This document shows, one piece after another, positions 9,626-18,057 of a stretch of 64,000 nt of DNA (positions within the stretch are counted from its first letter, which is position 1; every line of letters begins with the position of its first letter). Origin of the DNA: Lachnospiraceae bacterium (GTDB lineage Bacteria; Bacillota; Clostridia; Lachnospirales; Lachnospiraceae); assembly GCA_017476665.1 (NCBI GenBank), contig JAFUZJ010000064.1, positions 34,455 through 98,454 on the forward strand, written 5' to 3'. Made by a program: the position numbers and the translations under genes. The notes beneath the pieces were generated by a model. The model did no database searches. It saw nothing but the letters and a program-made list of their open reading frames with translations, and was not told the origin of the DNA.

Positions 9626-10348
9626 ATGATTAAGGTAAAAAATTTGCATAAAACATTTGAGAATCTGGAGGTTCTCAAGGGGATTGACGAGCATATTGAA
9701 AAGGGCGAGGTGGTCGTGGTGATCGGTCCTTCCGGCTCCGGAAAGAGTACGTTTCTGCGTTGCCTGAACCTGCTGGAGGATGTGACGGCGGGCGAGATCT
9801 ATGTGGATGATGAGATGATCAATGATCCGAAGGTGAATGTGAACCGGATCCGCCAGAAGATGGGGATGGTATTCCAGCAGTTTAATCTGTTCCCGCATCT
9901 GACTATCATGGAAAATATTACCCTGGCACCGGTGCTTTTGAAGAAAATGACAAAGGAAGATGCGATTAAGCTCGGCAGGGAACTGCTTGCGAGACTCAAT
10001 CTGGCGGAGAAGGAGAATGCGTATCCCGCGCAGCTCTCCGGCGGTCAGAAGCAGCGCGTGGCGATTGCGAGAGCCCTTGCCATGGACCCGGAGATCATGT
10101 TGTTTGACGAGCCCACTTCCGCCCTGGATCCGGAGATGGTGGGAGAGGTACTGGATGTGATGAAGGATCTGGCGAAATCCGGTATGACCATGGTAATCGT
10201 CACGCATGAGATGGGATTTGCCAGAGAAGTGGCCACCAGAGTGTTGTTCATAGACCAGGGTGTGGTGATGGAGAGCGGCACGCCGGAAGAGGTTTTCGGC
10301 AATCCGCAGAACGAAAGAACGAAGAATTTTTTGAGCAAAGTGCTTTAA
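9626..10348 (+). CDS. polar amino-acid ABC transporter, ATP-binding protein (GlnQ/HisP type)
   Basis: A 240-residue ABC ATPase. Walker A is GPSGSGKST near residue 36, the Q-loop is [13 protein letters not shown], the signature is [16 protein letters not shown], Walker B is [14 protein letters not shown], and the H-loop histidine is in VTHEMGFA. These are diagnostic of the polar amino-acid uptake ATPases. The ATG at 9626 follows a GAGGGACAGGGA ribosome binding region; an upstream TTG at 9605 is in frame but less likely. It lies 30 bases after the permease and is doubtless co-transcribed. It energises import together with the neighbouring permease and lipoprotein. Confidence 0.95.
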   Translation: MIKVKNLHKTFENLEVLKGIDEHIEKGEVVVVIGPSGSGKSTFLRCLNLLEDVTAGEIYVDDEMINDPKVNVNRIRQKMGMVFQQFNLFPHLTIMENITLAPVLLKKMTKEDAIKLGRELLARLNLAEKENAYPAQLSGGQKQRVAIARALAMDPEIMLFDEPTSALDPEMVGEVLDVMKDLAKSGMTMVIVTHEMGFAREVATRVLFIDQGVVMESGTPEEVFGNPQNERTKNFLSKVL

Positions 10349-10407
10349 GAAGTGTTTGTTTTCAAGTGAAAATTGGATATTCTGCGGATTTTCTTTGGTC
10401 AAAAAAT

Positions 10408-10416
10408 TGGTATAAT
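10408..10416 (+). promoter_or_regulatory. extended -10 promoter before the substrate-binding protein
   Basis: TGGTATAAT is an exact extended -10 element (TG-N-TATAAT) without a good -35. It would give the binding protein a transcript of its own, as is common when that subunit is needed in excess. Confidence 0.6.
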
Positions 10417-10463
10417 TACTAGAGACCGGTGAGGAAACCGGCGATAACGAGGAGGATGATATT

Positions 10464-11297
10464 ATGAAAAAAGCAACAAAATTGGCAGCACTGGTACTTG
10501 CTATGACAATGCTTGTAAGTGTATTTGCGGCATGCAGCAATTCCGGTAGTGCAGGTGACAGTAACAGCAATGCAGCTTCTCAGGCAGCAGGCCAGAGCAG
10601 CGAGGCACAGGCACCCGCAGCAGGCACTGAATTGAAGTTCGGAACAAACGCAGAGTTTCCGCCCTTTGAATTTGTGGCTGCAAACGGTGTGATCGGTCAG
10701 TATGACGGAATCGATATGGCAATCGCAAAACAGATCGCTGAGGAGAACGGCAAAACAGCTGTGATCGAGAACATGGAGTTTGACTCTCTGCTGGTAGCTC
10801 TGCAGAACGGTCAGATTGATGCGGTGATCGCAGGTATGACTGTGACGGATGAGAGAAAAGAGAGCGTTGATTTCTCTACACCTTACTACACTGCAACACA
10901 GGTGATGATTGTGAAGGAAGGCTCTGATATCACCAAGGCTTCTGATATTGCAGATAAGAAGATCTGTGTGATTCAGGGTTACACCGGACAGACCTGCATG
11001 GACGAGATGGGTTATCCTTACGAGGCGTTCAAGAAGGGTACAGAGGCAGTGCTTGAGCTTGTAAACGGCAAGTGTGATGTGGTAGTGATCGACTCTGCAA
11101 CAGCAGAAAAGTATGTAAGCGACAATCAGGGTCTGAAGATCGTGGAGGATCCCACCGCATTTGAGGGCGAAGAGTATGCGATCGCAGTTCAGAAGGGTAA
11201 CACCGAGCTGCTGAACATGATCAATGCAGCGATCGAAAAGAAGCTGGCTGACGGCACAATCTCTTCTCTGGCAGCACAGTATGCAGAGGCTGAATAA
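10464..11297 (+). CDS. amino-acid ABC transporter substrate-binding lipoprotein
   Basis: A 277-residue lipoprotein. It has a basic n-region (MKKATK), a hydrophobic core and the lipobox FAAC with Cys24 as the lipid-anchored residue. A low-complexity Ser/Ala/Gln linker follows to about residue 50. The mature domain is a family-3 periplasmic-binding-protein fold: GTNAEFPPFEF, GIDMAIAKQIAEE, MTVTDERKESVDFSTPYY, and a second lobe with GYTGQTCMDEMG. The pattern fits cystine, polar or basic amino acids, but the exact ligand cannot be read from sequence. It is the third gene of the importer cluster, 115 bases after the ATPase, with its own extended -10 promoter and a GAGGAGG-like ribosome binding site. 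A terminator follows at 11337. Confidence 0.94.
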   Translation: MKKATKLAALVLAMTMLVSVFAACSNSGSAGDSNSNAASQAAGQSSEAQAPAAGTELKFGTNAEFPPFEFVAANGVIGQYDGIDMAIAKQIAEENGKTAVIENMEFDSLLVALQNGQIDAVIAGMTVTDERKESVDFSTPYYTATQVMIVKEGSDITKASDIADKKICVIQGYTGQTCMDEMGYPYEAFKKGTEAVLELVNGKCDVVVIDSATAEKYVSDNQGLKIVEDPTAFEGEEYAIAVQKGNTELLNMINAAIEKKLADGTISSLAAQYAEAE

Positions 11298-11330
11298 TCC
11301 GGCGAAACAGTATAAATTACAAATATTGAA

Positions 11331-11406
11331 ATCGACAAAAACCTTGCGGATGCAGGGTTTTTGTTTTAGTATAAAATATAGTACGCGTTATCGACAAAAA
11401 CCTTGC
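11331..11406 (+). repeat. 17-base direct repeat spanning a terminator and the next ribosome binding site
   Basis: ATCGACAAAAACCTTGC occurs at 11331-11347 and again at 11390-11406. The first copy forms the 5' arm of a terminator hairpin. The second copy ends immediately before the AGGAGGG ribosome binding site of the next gene. Confidence 0.8.
11337..11366 (+). terminator. intrinsic terminator after the amino-acid importer
   Basis: AAACCTTGC pairs with GCAGGGTTT (one G-T pair) around the loop GGAT, followed by TTGTTTT. Confidence 0.75.
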
Positions 11407-11424
11407 AGGAGGGATTGATCAGAC

Positions 11425-13719
11425 ATGCATCCGTTTGCGAAAAGCCTTTTAAAGAAAAAAGCAGTTTGGATATATATCGGAGTGATTTGTATCCTGCTTT
11501 GTATTTGTTTTTTTCAATTGATCGTGAGCAGGTCAGTGCAGGAGTTCGATGGAGGCTATGTATTTGCGCCGGAAGATAGTGGGACGAGAACAATTTTTGA
11601 AAATATATCTTTAAAGCCGGGAGTTTATCAGATCATTCTCGACTATCGCACCGATCAGGATTATTCTGCATATTGCAATATTCGTGATGATTCCGTAAAT
11701 GCAGGAACTCTTTTGACAAATGGAGAGCATTTTTATGCGGGACGAGCGGAAACTACGTTTTATTTATGGTTATTTCAGCCGACGGATGACTTGCAGGTCG
11801 TAGCTGATTATGTGGGGGGATATTATGTTGAAACCGGGAATTTATTGATACGAAATACCGGTAAACTATGGAGTATCCGGTTTGTGCTTGTGTGTTTTGC
11901 AGGTGCACTTGGGATGGCTGGGATAGCAATGTTTTTCTACCAAAAAGAGTATGGTATTGCGACGGAGGCTTGGCTGACCGGTATTGTTTTGGTTGGGATT
12001 GCCCTGATGGCTTCGCTTTCGCAGTTGGGCGGCTATATGTATGGCGGAGCGGATCTGACCTATCATCTTATGAGAATAGAAGGGGTGAAGGACAGTATTC
12101 TTGCCCGGCAATTTCCGATCCGGATCGAGCCGGAATGGCTGTATGGACATGGATACGCCAGCGGCATTTTTTACTGTGATGCGCTGTTTTATCTTCCTGC
12201 ATTGCTCAGACTTGCAGGATTCCCGATCACCGCATCCTACAATGTTTATTGCATTTGTCTAAATTTTGCGACTGCTTGGATCGCATGGTACTGTTTTGGC
12301 AAAATATTCAGGGATAATCGCATTGGGCTTATGTGCAGTGGATTTTATACTTTGTCCATTATGAGATTGTATCGGGTGGCTATCGTCAATGCGGTCGGAG
12401 AGGGAAGCGCGATCACATTCCTTCCGCTTATTTTTTATGGGGTTTACTGTATTTTTGCGGGGAAAAATGATCGGGGCAGAAAAGCATGGATTCCTTTGGC
12501 ACTGGGGTATACCGGTATTATTCAGACGCATGTGTTAACCTGTGAGATTACATTATTTTTAATGCTCCTGTTTTGCGTGATCTGTATCAGAAAAGTGTTT
12601 CGCACGCCGGTGTTTACGGCACTTGTAAAAGCAGTATTGGCAGTAATAGGTTTAAACTTTTGGTATATCGTTCCTTTTTTGGATTATTATCTGACGCAGG
12701 ATATCAGGATCCGCCACGCCTCCGGCAGAACTATACAGGACAGAGGACTTTATTTGTCACAGATGCTTGTAAACATATGGTCTGATGAGAAAATTCAAAG
12801 TTTTGAAGAGCGTGGGTTTCAGAATGTAGTGGCACTGAGTCCGGGATATGTAGGTTTGTTGGCGTTAGGGGTATTTGGGGGTGTATGGATCTGGTGGAAG
12901 ATAGTCGGCAGAGATATGAGTACGACTGTATGGCGGGCGGCTGAAATTTCTTTTGTGTTTGCATTGATCATGCTATGTATGACATTGCAGAATTTCCCAT
13001 GGAACAGCATTCAGAAATGGGGAGAGTTACCGGCAGTGTTGATCAGCAGCCTTCAGTTTCCATATCGTTTCCTGGGATGGGCAATGGTATTTTTGACCAT
13101 GCTTTTTGGATGCTGCCTGTGGATATTCCGAAAAAAAAGAGTTACGTATCTGATCGGAGCAGTATTGGCGCTGTTTAGTATGTGTACGGCCGCTTATGGT
13201 GTGTGGCAGTTTACATGTAAAGAAGATTATCAATTGCGCATATACAATGAAGGCGGAATGGGATATGGGTATATATCAGGTGCGGAATATTTGATCTACG
13301 GTGTGGATGAAGGAAAACTTTCTTTTGCGGGGGCGGTTCCCGGAGAACATGTTAGAATAACGGAGTATGCAAAACAATATCTTACCGTGAATTTGGTTTG
13401 TGAAAATACAGGCAGCGAAGAAAGTTATATCGATTTTCCTTTGCTGTATTATAAGGGATATCAGGCTAAAACAGATACCGGAGAAAAGCTGCAGGTATGT
13501 TATGGAGATAATTATCTTGTCAGAGTGATCCTGCCACCCGGATATTCAGGCGGTGTGAAGGTTTGTTTTGTAAGTCCCTTCTACTGGCGGATCAGTGAGC
13601 TTGTCACACTGCTGACAATTGGAGTCCTGTGCCTGTACTTTAAAAGAGGGAAAGCCCGAAAAACCGACTTGACAGGGCGAAAAAAACGTGATACGCTGAC
13701 TTCAGTTAAAAGGGAGTAG
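11425..13719 (+). CDS. large polytopic membrane protein, YfhO / GT-C-like
   Basis: A 764-residue protein with an N-terminal membrane anchor (about 12-32), a short extracytoplasmic beta-rich part (about 35-145) and about ten to twelve further membrane helices. Between helices lies GGADLTYHLMRIEGVKDSI, then YGHGYASGIFYCDALFYLP. This acidic loop arrangement is typical of GT-C-fold, YfhO-like or 6-pyruvoyl-tetrahydropterin-synthase-related membrane proteins. The C-terminal third (about 600-720) is extracytoplasmic, with a last helix before a basic tail. Such proteins are thought to transfer sugars from lipid carriers to wall polymers, but the acceptor is unknown. It starts at ATG 11425 after AGGAGGG. 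Its last 50 bases contain the promoter of the next transcript, and its stop codon is part of the riboswitch core. Confidence 0.75.
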   Translation: MHPFAKSLLKKKAVWIYIGVICILLCICFFQLIVSRSVQEFDGGYVFAPEDSGTRTIFENISLKPGVYQIILDYRTDQDYSAYCNIRDDSVNAGTLLTNGEHFYAGRAETTFYLWLFQPTDDLQVVADYVGGYYVETGNLLIRNTGKLWSIRFVLVCFAGALGMAGIAMFFYQKEYGIATEAWLTGIVLVGIALMASLSQLGGYMYGGADLTYHLMRIEGVKDSILARQFPIRIEPEWLYGHGYASGIFYCDALFYLPALLRLAGFPITASYNVYCICLNFATAWIAWYCFGKIFRDNRIGLMCSGFYTLSIMRLYRVAIVNAVGEGSAITFLPLIFYGVYCIFAGKNDRGRKAWIPLALGYTGIIQTHVLTCEITLFLMLLFCVICIRKVFRTPVFTALVKAVLAVIGLNFWYIVPFLDYYLTQDIRIRHASGRTIQDRGLYLSQMLVNIWSDEKIQSFEERGFQNVVALSPGYVGLLALGVFGGVWIWWKIVGRDMSTTVWRAAEISFVFALIMLCMTLQNFPWNSIQKWGELPAVLISSLQFPYRFLGWAMVFLTMLFGCCLWIFRKKRVTYLIGAVLALFSMCTAAYGVWQFTCKEDYQLRIYNEGGMGYGYISGAEYLIYGVDEGKLSFAGAVPGEHVRITEYAKQYLTVNLVCENTGSEESYIDFPLLYYKGYQAKTDTGEKLQVCYGDNYLVRVILPPGYSGGVKVCFVSPFYWRISELVTLLTIGVLCLYFKRGKARKTDLTGRKKRDTLTSVKRE
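13669..13697 (+). promoter_or_regulatory. promoter of the riboswitch-antiporter transcript
   Basis: TTGACA (13669-13674), a 17-base spacer and TACGCT (13692-13697). It lies inside the 3' end of the preceding coding region and predicts transcription starting just before the riboswitch. Confidence 0.75.
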
Positions 13720-13867
13720 TTGCAAGCGTGCAATCAACATACCCCGGCGACAATAGAGCAGAAGTGTCTGTTTTATTGTGTCGTGGTTGCACACTTTCAG
13801 GGCAGTTGTAAACGGCTATTGAGAGAACAAGACTTTTAGCACATTTGTGCTGAAAGTCTTATTTTTA
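13706..13867 (+). ncRNA. yybP-ykoY-type (Mn2+) riboswitch with terminator platform
   Basis: The core begins AAAAGGGAGTAG (13708-13719) and ends GAACAAGACTTTT (13824-13836). The AAAAG and CTTTT ends can pair as P1, matching the family's AAAGGGGAGUAG ... GCAAGACCUUU ends. Between them are internal helices (GTGCAATC with GGTTGCAC) and the conserved-looking TCAACATACCCCGGC (13734-13748). The P1 3' strand is also the 5' arm of a strong terminator: AAGACTTTTAGCAC (13829-13842) with GTGCTGAAAGTCTT (13847-13860), then ATTTTTA. Ligand binding would stabilise P1 and prevent termination, the ON-switch logic known for this family, which binds Mn2+. The match is by eye; a covariance-model search would settle it. 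Confidence 0.72.
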
Positions 13868-13897
13868 GTTTATGGATTTGGTAACAGGAGGGAAAAG

Positions 13898-14839
13898 ATG
13901 GAAATGATACTTCAGTTTGTATTGAGTGTGGTGGGCTTTGTGATGCTGATCAAAGGAGCCGACTGGTTTGTGGAAGGAGCATCCAAGGTGGCGGATCGTT
14001 TCGGAATCCCGCAGATTGTGATTGGACTCACCATTGTGGCTATGGGGACTTCCCTGCCGGAGGCCGCAGTGAGTATCTCTGCGGCTTTGAAGGGAAGTGC
14101 GGACATCACGATCGGCAATGTGGTCGGGAGCAATATCATGAATGTGCTGGTGATCCTGGGACTGACCTCCGTGATCCGGGCCATCGCGGTGAAGAAGAAT
14201 ACGATCCGGTATGAAATGCCTTTTACGATTGCGATTACGGTCATTTTGGCTGTCATGGGGCTGATGGACAATCAGGTGGGCCGGATGGAGGGGGGAATCC
14301 TGTGGGTATTTATGATCCTGTATCTGTCTTATCTGGTATGGGTGTCCAAGACGGACAAGGATGCCATTGAGGAAGCTGCCAAAGCGGATGAAAAAGAGTC
14401 CATCCTGAAAATGCTGGTGATGATCCTGATTGGTGCGGGGATGATCGTATGGGGAAGCGATATCACTGTGGATGCGGCGACTGCGATCGCTAAGAGTTTC
14501 GGAATGTCGGAGCGTCTGGTGGGACTGACCATTGTGGCGTTCGGGACCTCACTGCCGGAGCTGGTGACCAGCTGTACAGCTGCAATCAAGGGAAAGGCAG
14601 ACATTGCGGTGGGCAATATCGTGGGAAGCAATATTTTCAATATTTTGTTTGTAGTGGGTACCACTGCGCTGATCACGCCGGTGCCTTACAGTGCAAACTT
14701 TATGATAGACAGTATTGTAGCGGTGGCTGCGATGATCCTGCTCCTTGTCTGTGTGATCCCGAAGAAACAGCTGGGGCGCGTGGGCGGCATTTTGATGCTG
14801 TTGGGATATGCCGGATATTTTGTCTATCTGATCAAGTGA
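13898..14839 (+). CDS. CaCA-family cation antiporter (YrbG-like), likely Mn2+-regulated
   Basis: A 313-residue polytopic protein with the two inverted alpha-repeats of sodium/calcium exchangers. The first has GTSLPEAAVSISAALKGSAD followed by GNVVGSNIMNVLVILG; the second has GTSLPELVTSCTAA then GNIVGSNIFNILFVVG. The acidic residues of both GTSLPE motifs are intact. About ten membrane helices are visible, split by a charged loop near 150-170. ATG 13898 follows AGGAGGG; an upstream ATG at 13847 falls inside the terminator hairpin and is unlikely. The riboswitch upstream suggests manganese controls expression, so the physiological substrate may be Mn2+ rather than Ca2+ (inference). Confidence 0.9.
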   Translation: MEMILQFVLSVVGFVMLIKGADWFVEGASKVADRFGIPQIVIGLTIVAMGTSLPEAAVSISAALKGSADITIGNVVGSNIMNVLVILGLTSVIRAIAVKKNTIRYEMPFTIAITVILAVMGLMDNQVGRMEGGILWVFMILYLSYLVWVSKTDKDAIEEAAKADEKESILKMLVMILIGAGMIVWGSDITVDAATAIAKSFGMSERLVGLTIVAFGTSLPELVTSCTAAIKGKADIAVGNIVGSNIFNILFVVGTTALITPVPYSANFMIDSIVAVAAMILLLVCVIPKKQLGRVGGILMLLGYAGYFVYLIK

Positions 14840-14848
14840 TTATAGGGA

Positions 14849-14890
14849 TTGCATCCCACCCACTAAAAATGGTATAATGAGCGGGGGGGG
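14849..14890 (+). promoter_or_regulatory. promoter and poly-G ribosome binding region of the cyclase-malQ-flotillin operon
   Basis: TTGCAT (14849-14854), an 18-base spacer and TATAAT (14873-14878) preceded by TGG, an extended -10. A run of eight G (14883-14890) serves as the Shine-Dalgarno region just before ATG 14897. Confidence 0.7.
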
Positions 14891-14896
14891 AAATGT

Positions 14897-16549
14897 ATGA
14901 GGGGATACTTTAAGAAATATACATTTATTCTGTATCTGGTATTGGCGGTACTTTTCTTCTTGGTGGTATTCCGCATATGGAGTAAGTATGATGTATATAC
15001 GACCAGCAGGCAGTACAGGCATGGATATCAGACAATAAAAAATTATGAATATGAGCGTTATGAAGATCCCCAGGCTCCGGCCGGTATCAGGCAGGAATTT
15101 CGCTTTCCGGTCGATAAGGTAACGGGGACTTACCGGGAATTAGTCTTTTTTACAAAACATCAGAATGTGTATGTCTATGTGGATGATGTACAGGTTTATT
15201 ATATCTGTCCGGCGCAGGGCAATAAATTTGGGAAGACCCCGGGAGGAGTCTGGAACAGCATAGCTTTTGAGGAAGGCGAGGAAGGCAGTGAGATTCGGGT
15301 TGTGACTTATCCCGTTTATAAGGGAATGACAGCAAAGAAGCCGACCTTCTATTATGGAGAGAAATTTGAAATCGTTTTGCATGTGCTGTTACAGCAGCTT
15401 CCGGCTCTGTTCATTTGTTTTATCTGCATCTTGCTGGGGATATTGTTTATTGTGTATGAATTTTATCATCACAATGATGTGGAGAAAGTGGAAGGCAATC
15501 TCAGTATGCTGGGGAGTTTTGCCATTATCATTGCACTGTGGAAGCTGACGGACAGCGAGATTGCGTATCTGCTGTTCCCAAGCCGGCATGCAATGTATCT
15601 GGTGCCATCTTTTCTGCTGCATCTTGGAATGGTTCCGTTTATTCTGTTTGTCAAAGGTCTGAATATCGGTGTGCGCAGCAGAAAGTTTTGGGATATCTGT
15701 GTTTGTGCATCCATGGGAATCGCTTTGATCACGACGCTTTTGCAGATATTTAATATCCTTGATCTGCGGGAAACATTGTGGGTGGTGCATCTGGAGATTG
15801 TTGCGCTTCTGGCATTGTTCTTCGGCATGGCGTTATATGAGATCCGGCACAGGGGGATGACGGAAAAGCTGCGGCTGCATATGATCGTATTACCAATCTG
15901 CGCAGTCGGCGTGATCCTGGATATGGCATTTTATTATACAGTGAACAGCAACAGAAGTGGCTTCTTTGCAATCCTGGGTTTTGCAATCTATACGGTGATC
16001 CTCGGATTGGATTCCATAAAGGCCATCAAGGAATTGATCAGCATCGGCGTGCAGGCGAAGCATTTTGAGCAGAAAGCATATCACGATCAGCTGACAGGCC
16101 TGAACAACCGCATGGCATATGCGGATTATACCAACCGGGATGAGTTTTCGCCGCAACGTTGTATCATTGCGGTGTTTGATCTGAATAATCTGAAGAAGTG
16201 TAATGATATTCTGGGTCATGAGAAGGGGGATATCTACATCAGGGAATGTGCGGATATCATCAAGGATACCTTTCAGGATATCGGGCAGTGCTATCGGATG
16301 GGCGGAGACGAGTTCTGTGTGCTGATGGAACAGGTTTCCCTGGAGACCTGCCACAAGCGGATGAAGCAGATGGAGGAACTGGTGGTGCAGCGCAACCAGA
16401 GGAATCCGGAGATCAAGATGGGAATCGCTTACGGTTATGATATGTTCGATAACCGGATCGATCATAATATCAATGATACATCCAGGCGGGCGGATAAGAA
16501 GATGTATGACAGGAAGTTTAAGATGAAGCAGGAGGAAAACAACACATGA
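14897..16549 (+). CDS. membrane diguanylate cyclase (7TM-type sensor with GGDEF domain)
   Basis: A 550-residue membrane enzyme that should make cyclic di-GMP from GTP. Residues about 9-27 are a membrane helix. Residues 30-160 form an extracytoplasmic beta-rich domain like the 7TMR-DISM sensory domains. Residues about 165-375 hold seven further helices, and residues about 385-545 are the GGDEF domain. The domain starts with YHDQLTGLNNRMA; the active-site loop is RMGGDEFCVL, with the GGDEF motif exact at about 469-473. FDLNNLKKCNDILGHEKGD carries the metal and substrate residues. No RxxD inhibitory site precedes GGDEF. The stop overlaps the malQ start (ATGA). The extracytoplasmic ligand is unknown; the operon partner suggests a link to glycogen or maltodextrin use (inference). 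Confidence 0.9.
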   Translation: MRGYFKKYTFILYLVLAVLFFLVVFRIWSKYDVYTTSRQYRHGYQTIKNYEYERYEDPQAPAGIRQEFRFPVDKVTGTYRELVFFTKHQNVYVYVDDVQVYYICPAQGNKFGKTPGGVWNSIAFEEGEEGSEIRVVTYPVYKGMTAKKPTFYYGEKFEIVLHVLLQQLPALFICFICILLGILFIVYEFYHHNDVEKVEGNLSMLGSFAIIIALWKLTDSEIAYLLFPSRHAMYLVPSFLLHLGMVPFILFVKGLNIGVRSRKFWDICVCASMGIALITTLLQIFNILDLRETLWVVHLEIVALLALFFGMALYEIRHRGMTEKLRLHMIVLPICAVGVILDMAFYYTVNSNRSGFFAILGFAIYTVILGLDSIKAIKELISIGVQAKHFEQKAYHDQLTGLNNRMAYADYTNRDEFSPQRCIIAVFDLNNLKKCNDILGHEKGDIYIRECADIIKDTFQDIGQCYRMGGDEFCVLMEQVSLETCHKRMKQMEELVVQRNQRNPEIKMGIAYGYDMFDNRIDHNINDTSRRADKKMYDRKFKMKQEENNT

Positions 16550-18057
16550 GACAACAGGGAATATTGATGCCGATTGCGAGTATTCCGTCTGCATATGGCA
16601 TTGGGACATTTGGAAAAGAAAGCTATCGTTTTGTTGATTTTCTGGAGAAGGCGGGACAGACACTGTGGCAGATCCTGCCGTTGGGACCTACGAGCTACGG
16701 GGACTCGCCCTACCAGACTTTTTCTACTTTTGCGGGAAATCCGTATTTTATCGATCTGGAGATGTTGGTTGCGGATGGATTGCTCACGCAGAAGGAATGT
16801 GATTCCTGTAATTTTGGAGAAGATGTTCTGTCCATAGATTATGAGAAGCTTTATTATGCCAGATTTCCTCTGCTGAGAAAAGCCTTTGAACGTGGCTATG
16901 AGACGATCAGTCAAACGGAGAGTTATGGGGAATTTAAGCAGAAAAACGCAGATTGGCTGGAAGATTATGCATTGTATATGGCGGTGAAAGATTCCTTTGG
17001 CGGTGTGTGCTATATTGAGTGGCCGGAGGATATCCGCAGGCGGAAGAAGGCGGCTATGAACCGGTATCGGAAGCAGTTGCAGACCGAGATTGATTTTTAT
17101 TTTTTCCAGCAATATCTGTTCTTTACGCAATGGAAAGCGTTAAAGCAGTATGCCAACGAGCGTAGCATAGAGATCGTCGGAGATATTCCGATCTATGTGG
17201 CCTTTGACAGTGCGGATACCTGGGCGAATCCGAAACTTTTCCAGATGGACAGGCAGGGATATCCCACGGCGGTAGCGGGGTGTCCGCCGGACTATTTCTC
17301 GGAGACCGGACAGTTGTGGGGAAACCCGCTTTACGATTGGAATTATCACAGAGAAACCGGATATGCGTGGTGGATGCAGCGGTTTGCCCATTGTTATGAA
17401 CTGTATGATGTGGTGCGGATCGATCACTTCAGAGGTTTTGATGAGTATTGGGCGGTGCCCTATGGTGAGTCTACGGCTGTGAACGGAGAGTGGCTGAAAG
17501 GTCCCGGATATGAGTTGTTTTCTACTTTGAAGAAAACGCTGGGTAAGAAAAGGATCATTGCCGAGGATCTGGGATTCATGACGAACAGTGTGAGAAAACT
17601 GGTGAAACGCACCGGATTTCCCAATATGAAGATCCTGCAGTTTGGATTTGACTCAGAGGGGGAGAGTGAGTATCTTCCTCACAAATATGACCACAACTGC
17701 GTGGTATACACAGGAACGCATGACAATGACACGACGGTGGGCTTTATCCGTCAGATGCGGGGGAAGGATCTGAAATTTGCCAGAAAATACCTGCACTGCA
17801 AGAATGACAAAAAGCTGTGTCGTGAGATGATTCGTGCGGGGATTGCCAGTGTGGCGGATCTGTGTATTATCCCAATGCAGGACTGGCTAGAGTTGGATAA
17901 CAAAGCGCGCATCAATATTCCCTCCACGCTGGGCGAGAACTGGAAGTGGCGTATGGCGTCTGAGGCGCTGACGGAAGAACTGGCGAAGAAGATCTACAAA
18001 ATGACAAAGTTGTACGGAAGAGTACAAGGTGAAGGAGGACAAGAGAGAAATGCCTGA
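16546..18057 (+). CDS. malQ: 4-alpha-glucanotransferase (amylomaltase)
   Basis: A 503-residue GH77 enzyme that transfers alpha-1,4-glucan chains between maltodextrins. It opens with GILMPIASIPSAYGIGTFG and the GDSPYQ substrate loop. The catalytic residues are in place: nucleophile Asp293 in VRIDHFRGFDEYW, acid/base Glu340 in IIAEDLGF, and the stabilising Asp393 in GTHDNDT. Length matches bacterial amylomaltases. The start overlaps the cyclase stop by four bases, implying translational coupling, and its end overlaps the flotillin start by eight bases. It probably works with glgA, about 10 kb downstream, in glycogen and maltodextrin metabolism. Confidence 0.97.
   Translation: MRQQGILMPIASIPSAYGIGTFGKESYRFVDFLEKAGQTLWQILPLGPTSYGDSPYQTFSTFAGNPYFIDLEMLVADGLLTQKECDSCNFGEDVLSIDYEKLYYARFPLLRKAFERGYETISQTESYGEFKQKNADWLEDYALYMAVKDSFGGVCYIEWPEDIRRRKKAAMNRYRKQLQTEIDFYFFQQYLFFTQWKALKQYANERSIEIVGDIPIYVAFDSADTWANPKLFQMDRQGYPTAVAGCPPDYFSETGQLWGNPLYDWNYHRETGYAWWMQRFAHCYELYDVVRIDHFRGFDEYWAVPYGESTAVNGEWLKGPGYELFSTLKKTLGKKRIIAEDLGFMTNSVRKLVKRTGFPNMKILQFGFDSEGESEYLPHKYDHNCVVYTGTHDNDTTVGFIRQMRGKDLKFARKYLHCKNDKKLCREMIRAGIASVADLCIIPMQDWLELDNKARINIPSTLGENWKWRMASEALTEELAKKIYKMTKLYGRVQGEGGQERNA

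Noticed and set aside
8792-10570. A 592-codon open frame on the minus strand across the amino-acid importer
   Set aside because: Its translation is His/Leu/Gln-rich with no domain, and both importer genes on the + strand have complete family motifs. It is a shadow of their codon bias.
11331-11406. 17-base direct repeat as an attachment site of an excised element
   Set aside because: The copies are only 59 bases apart and one is clearly a terminator arm; no integrase is near.
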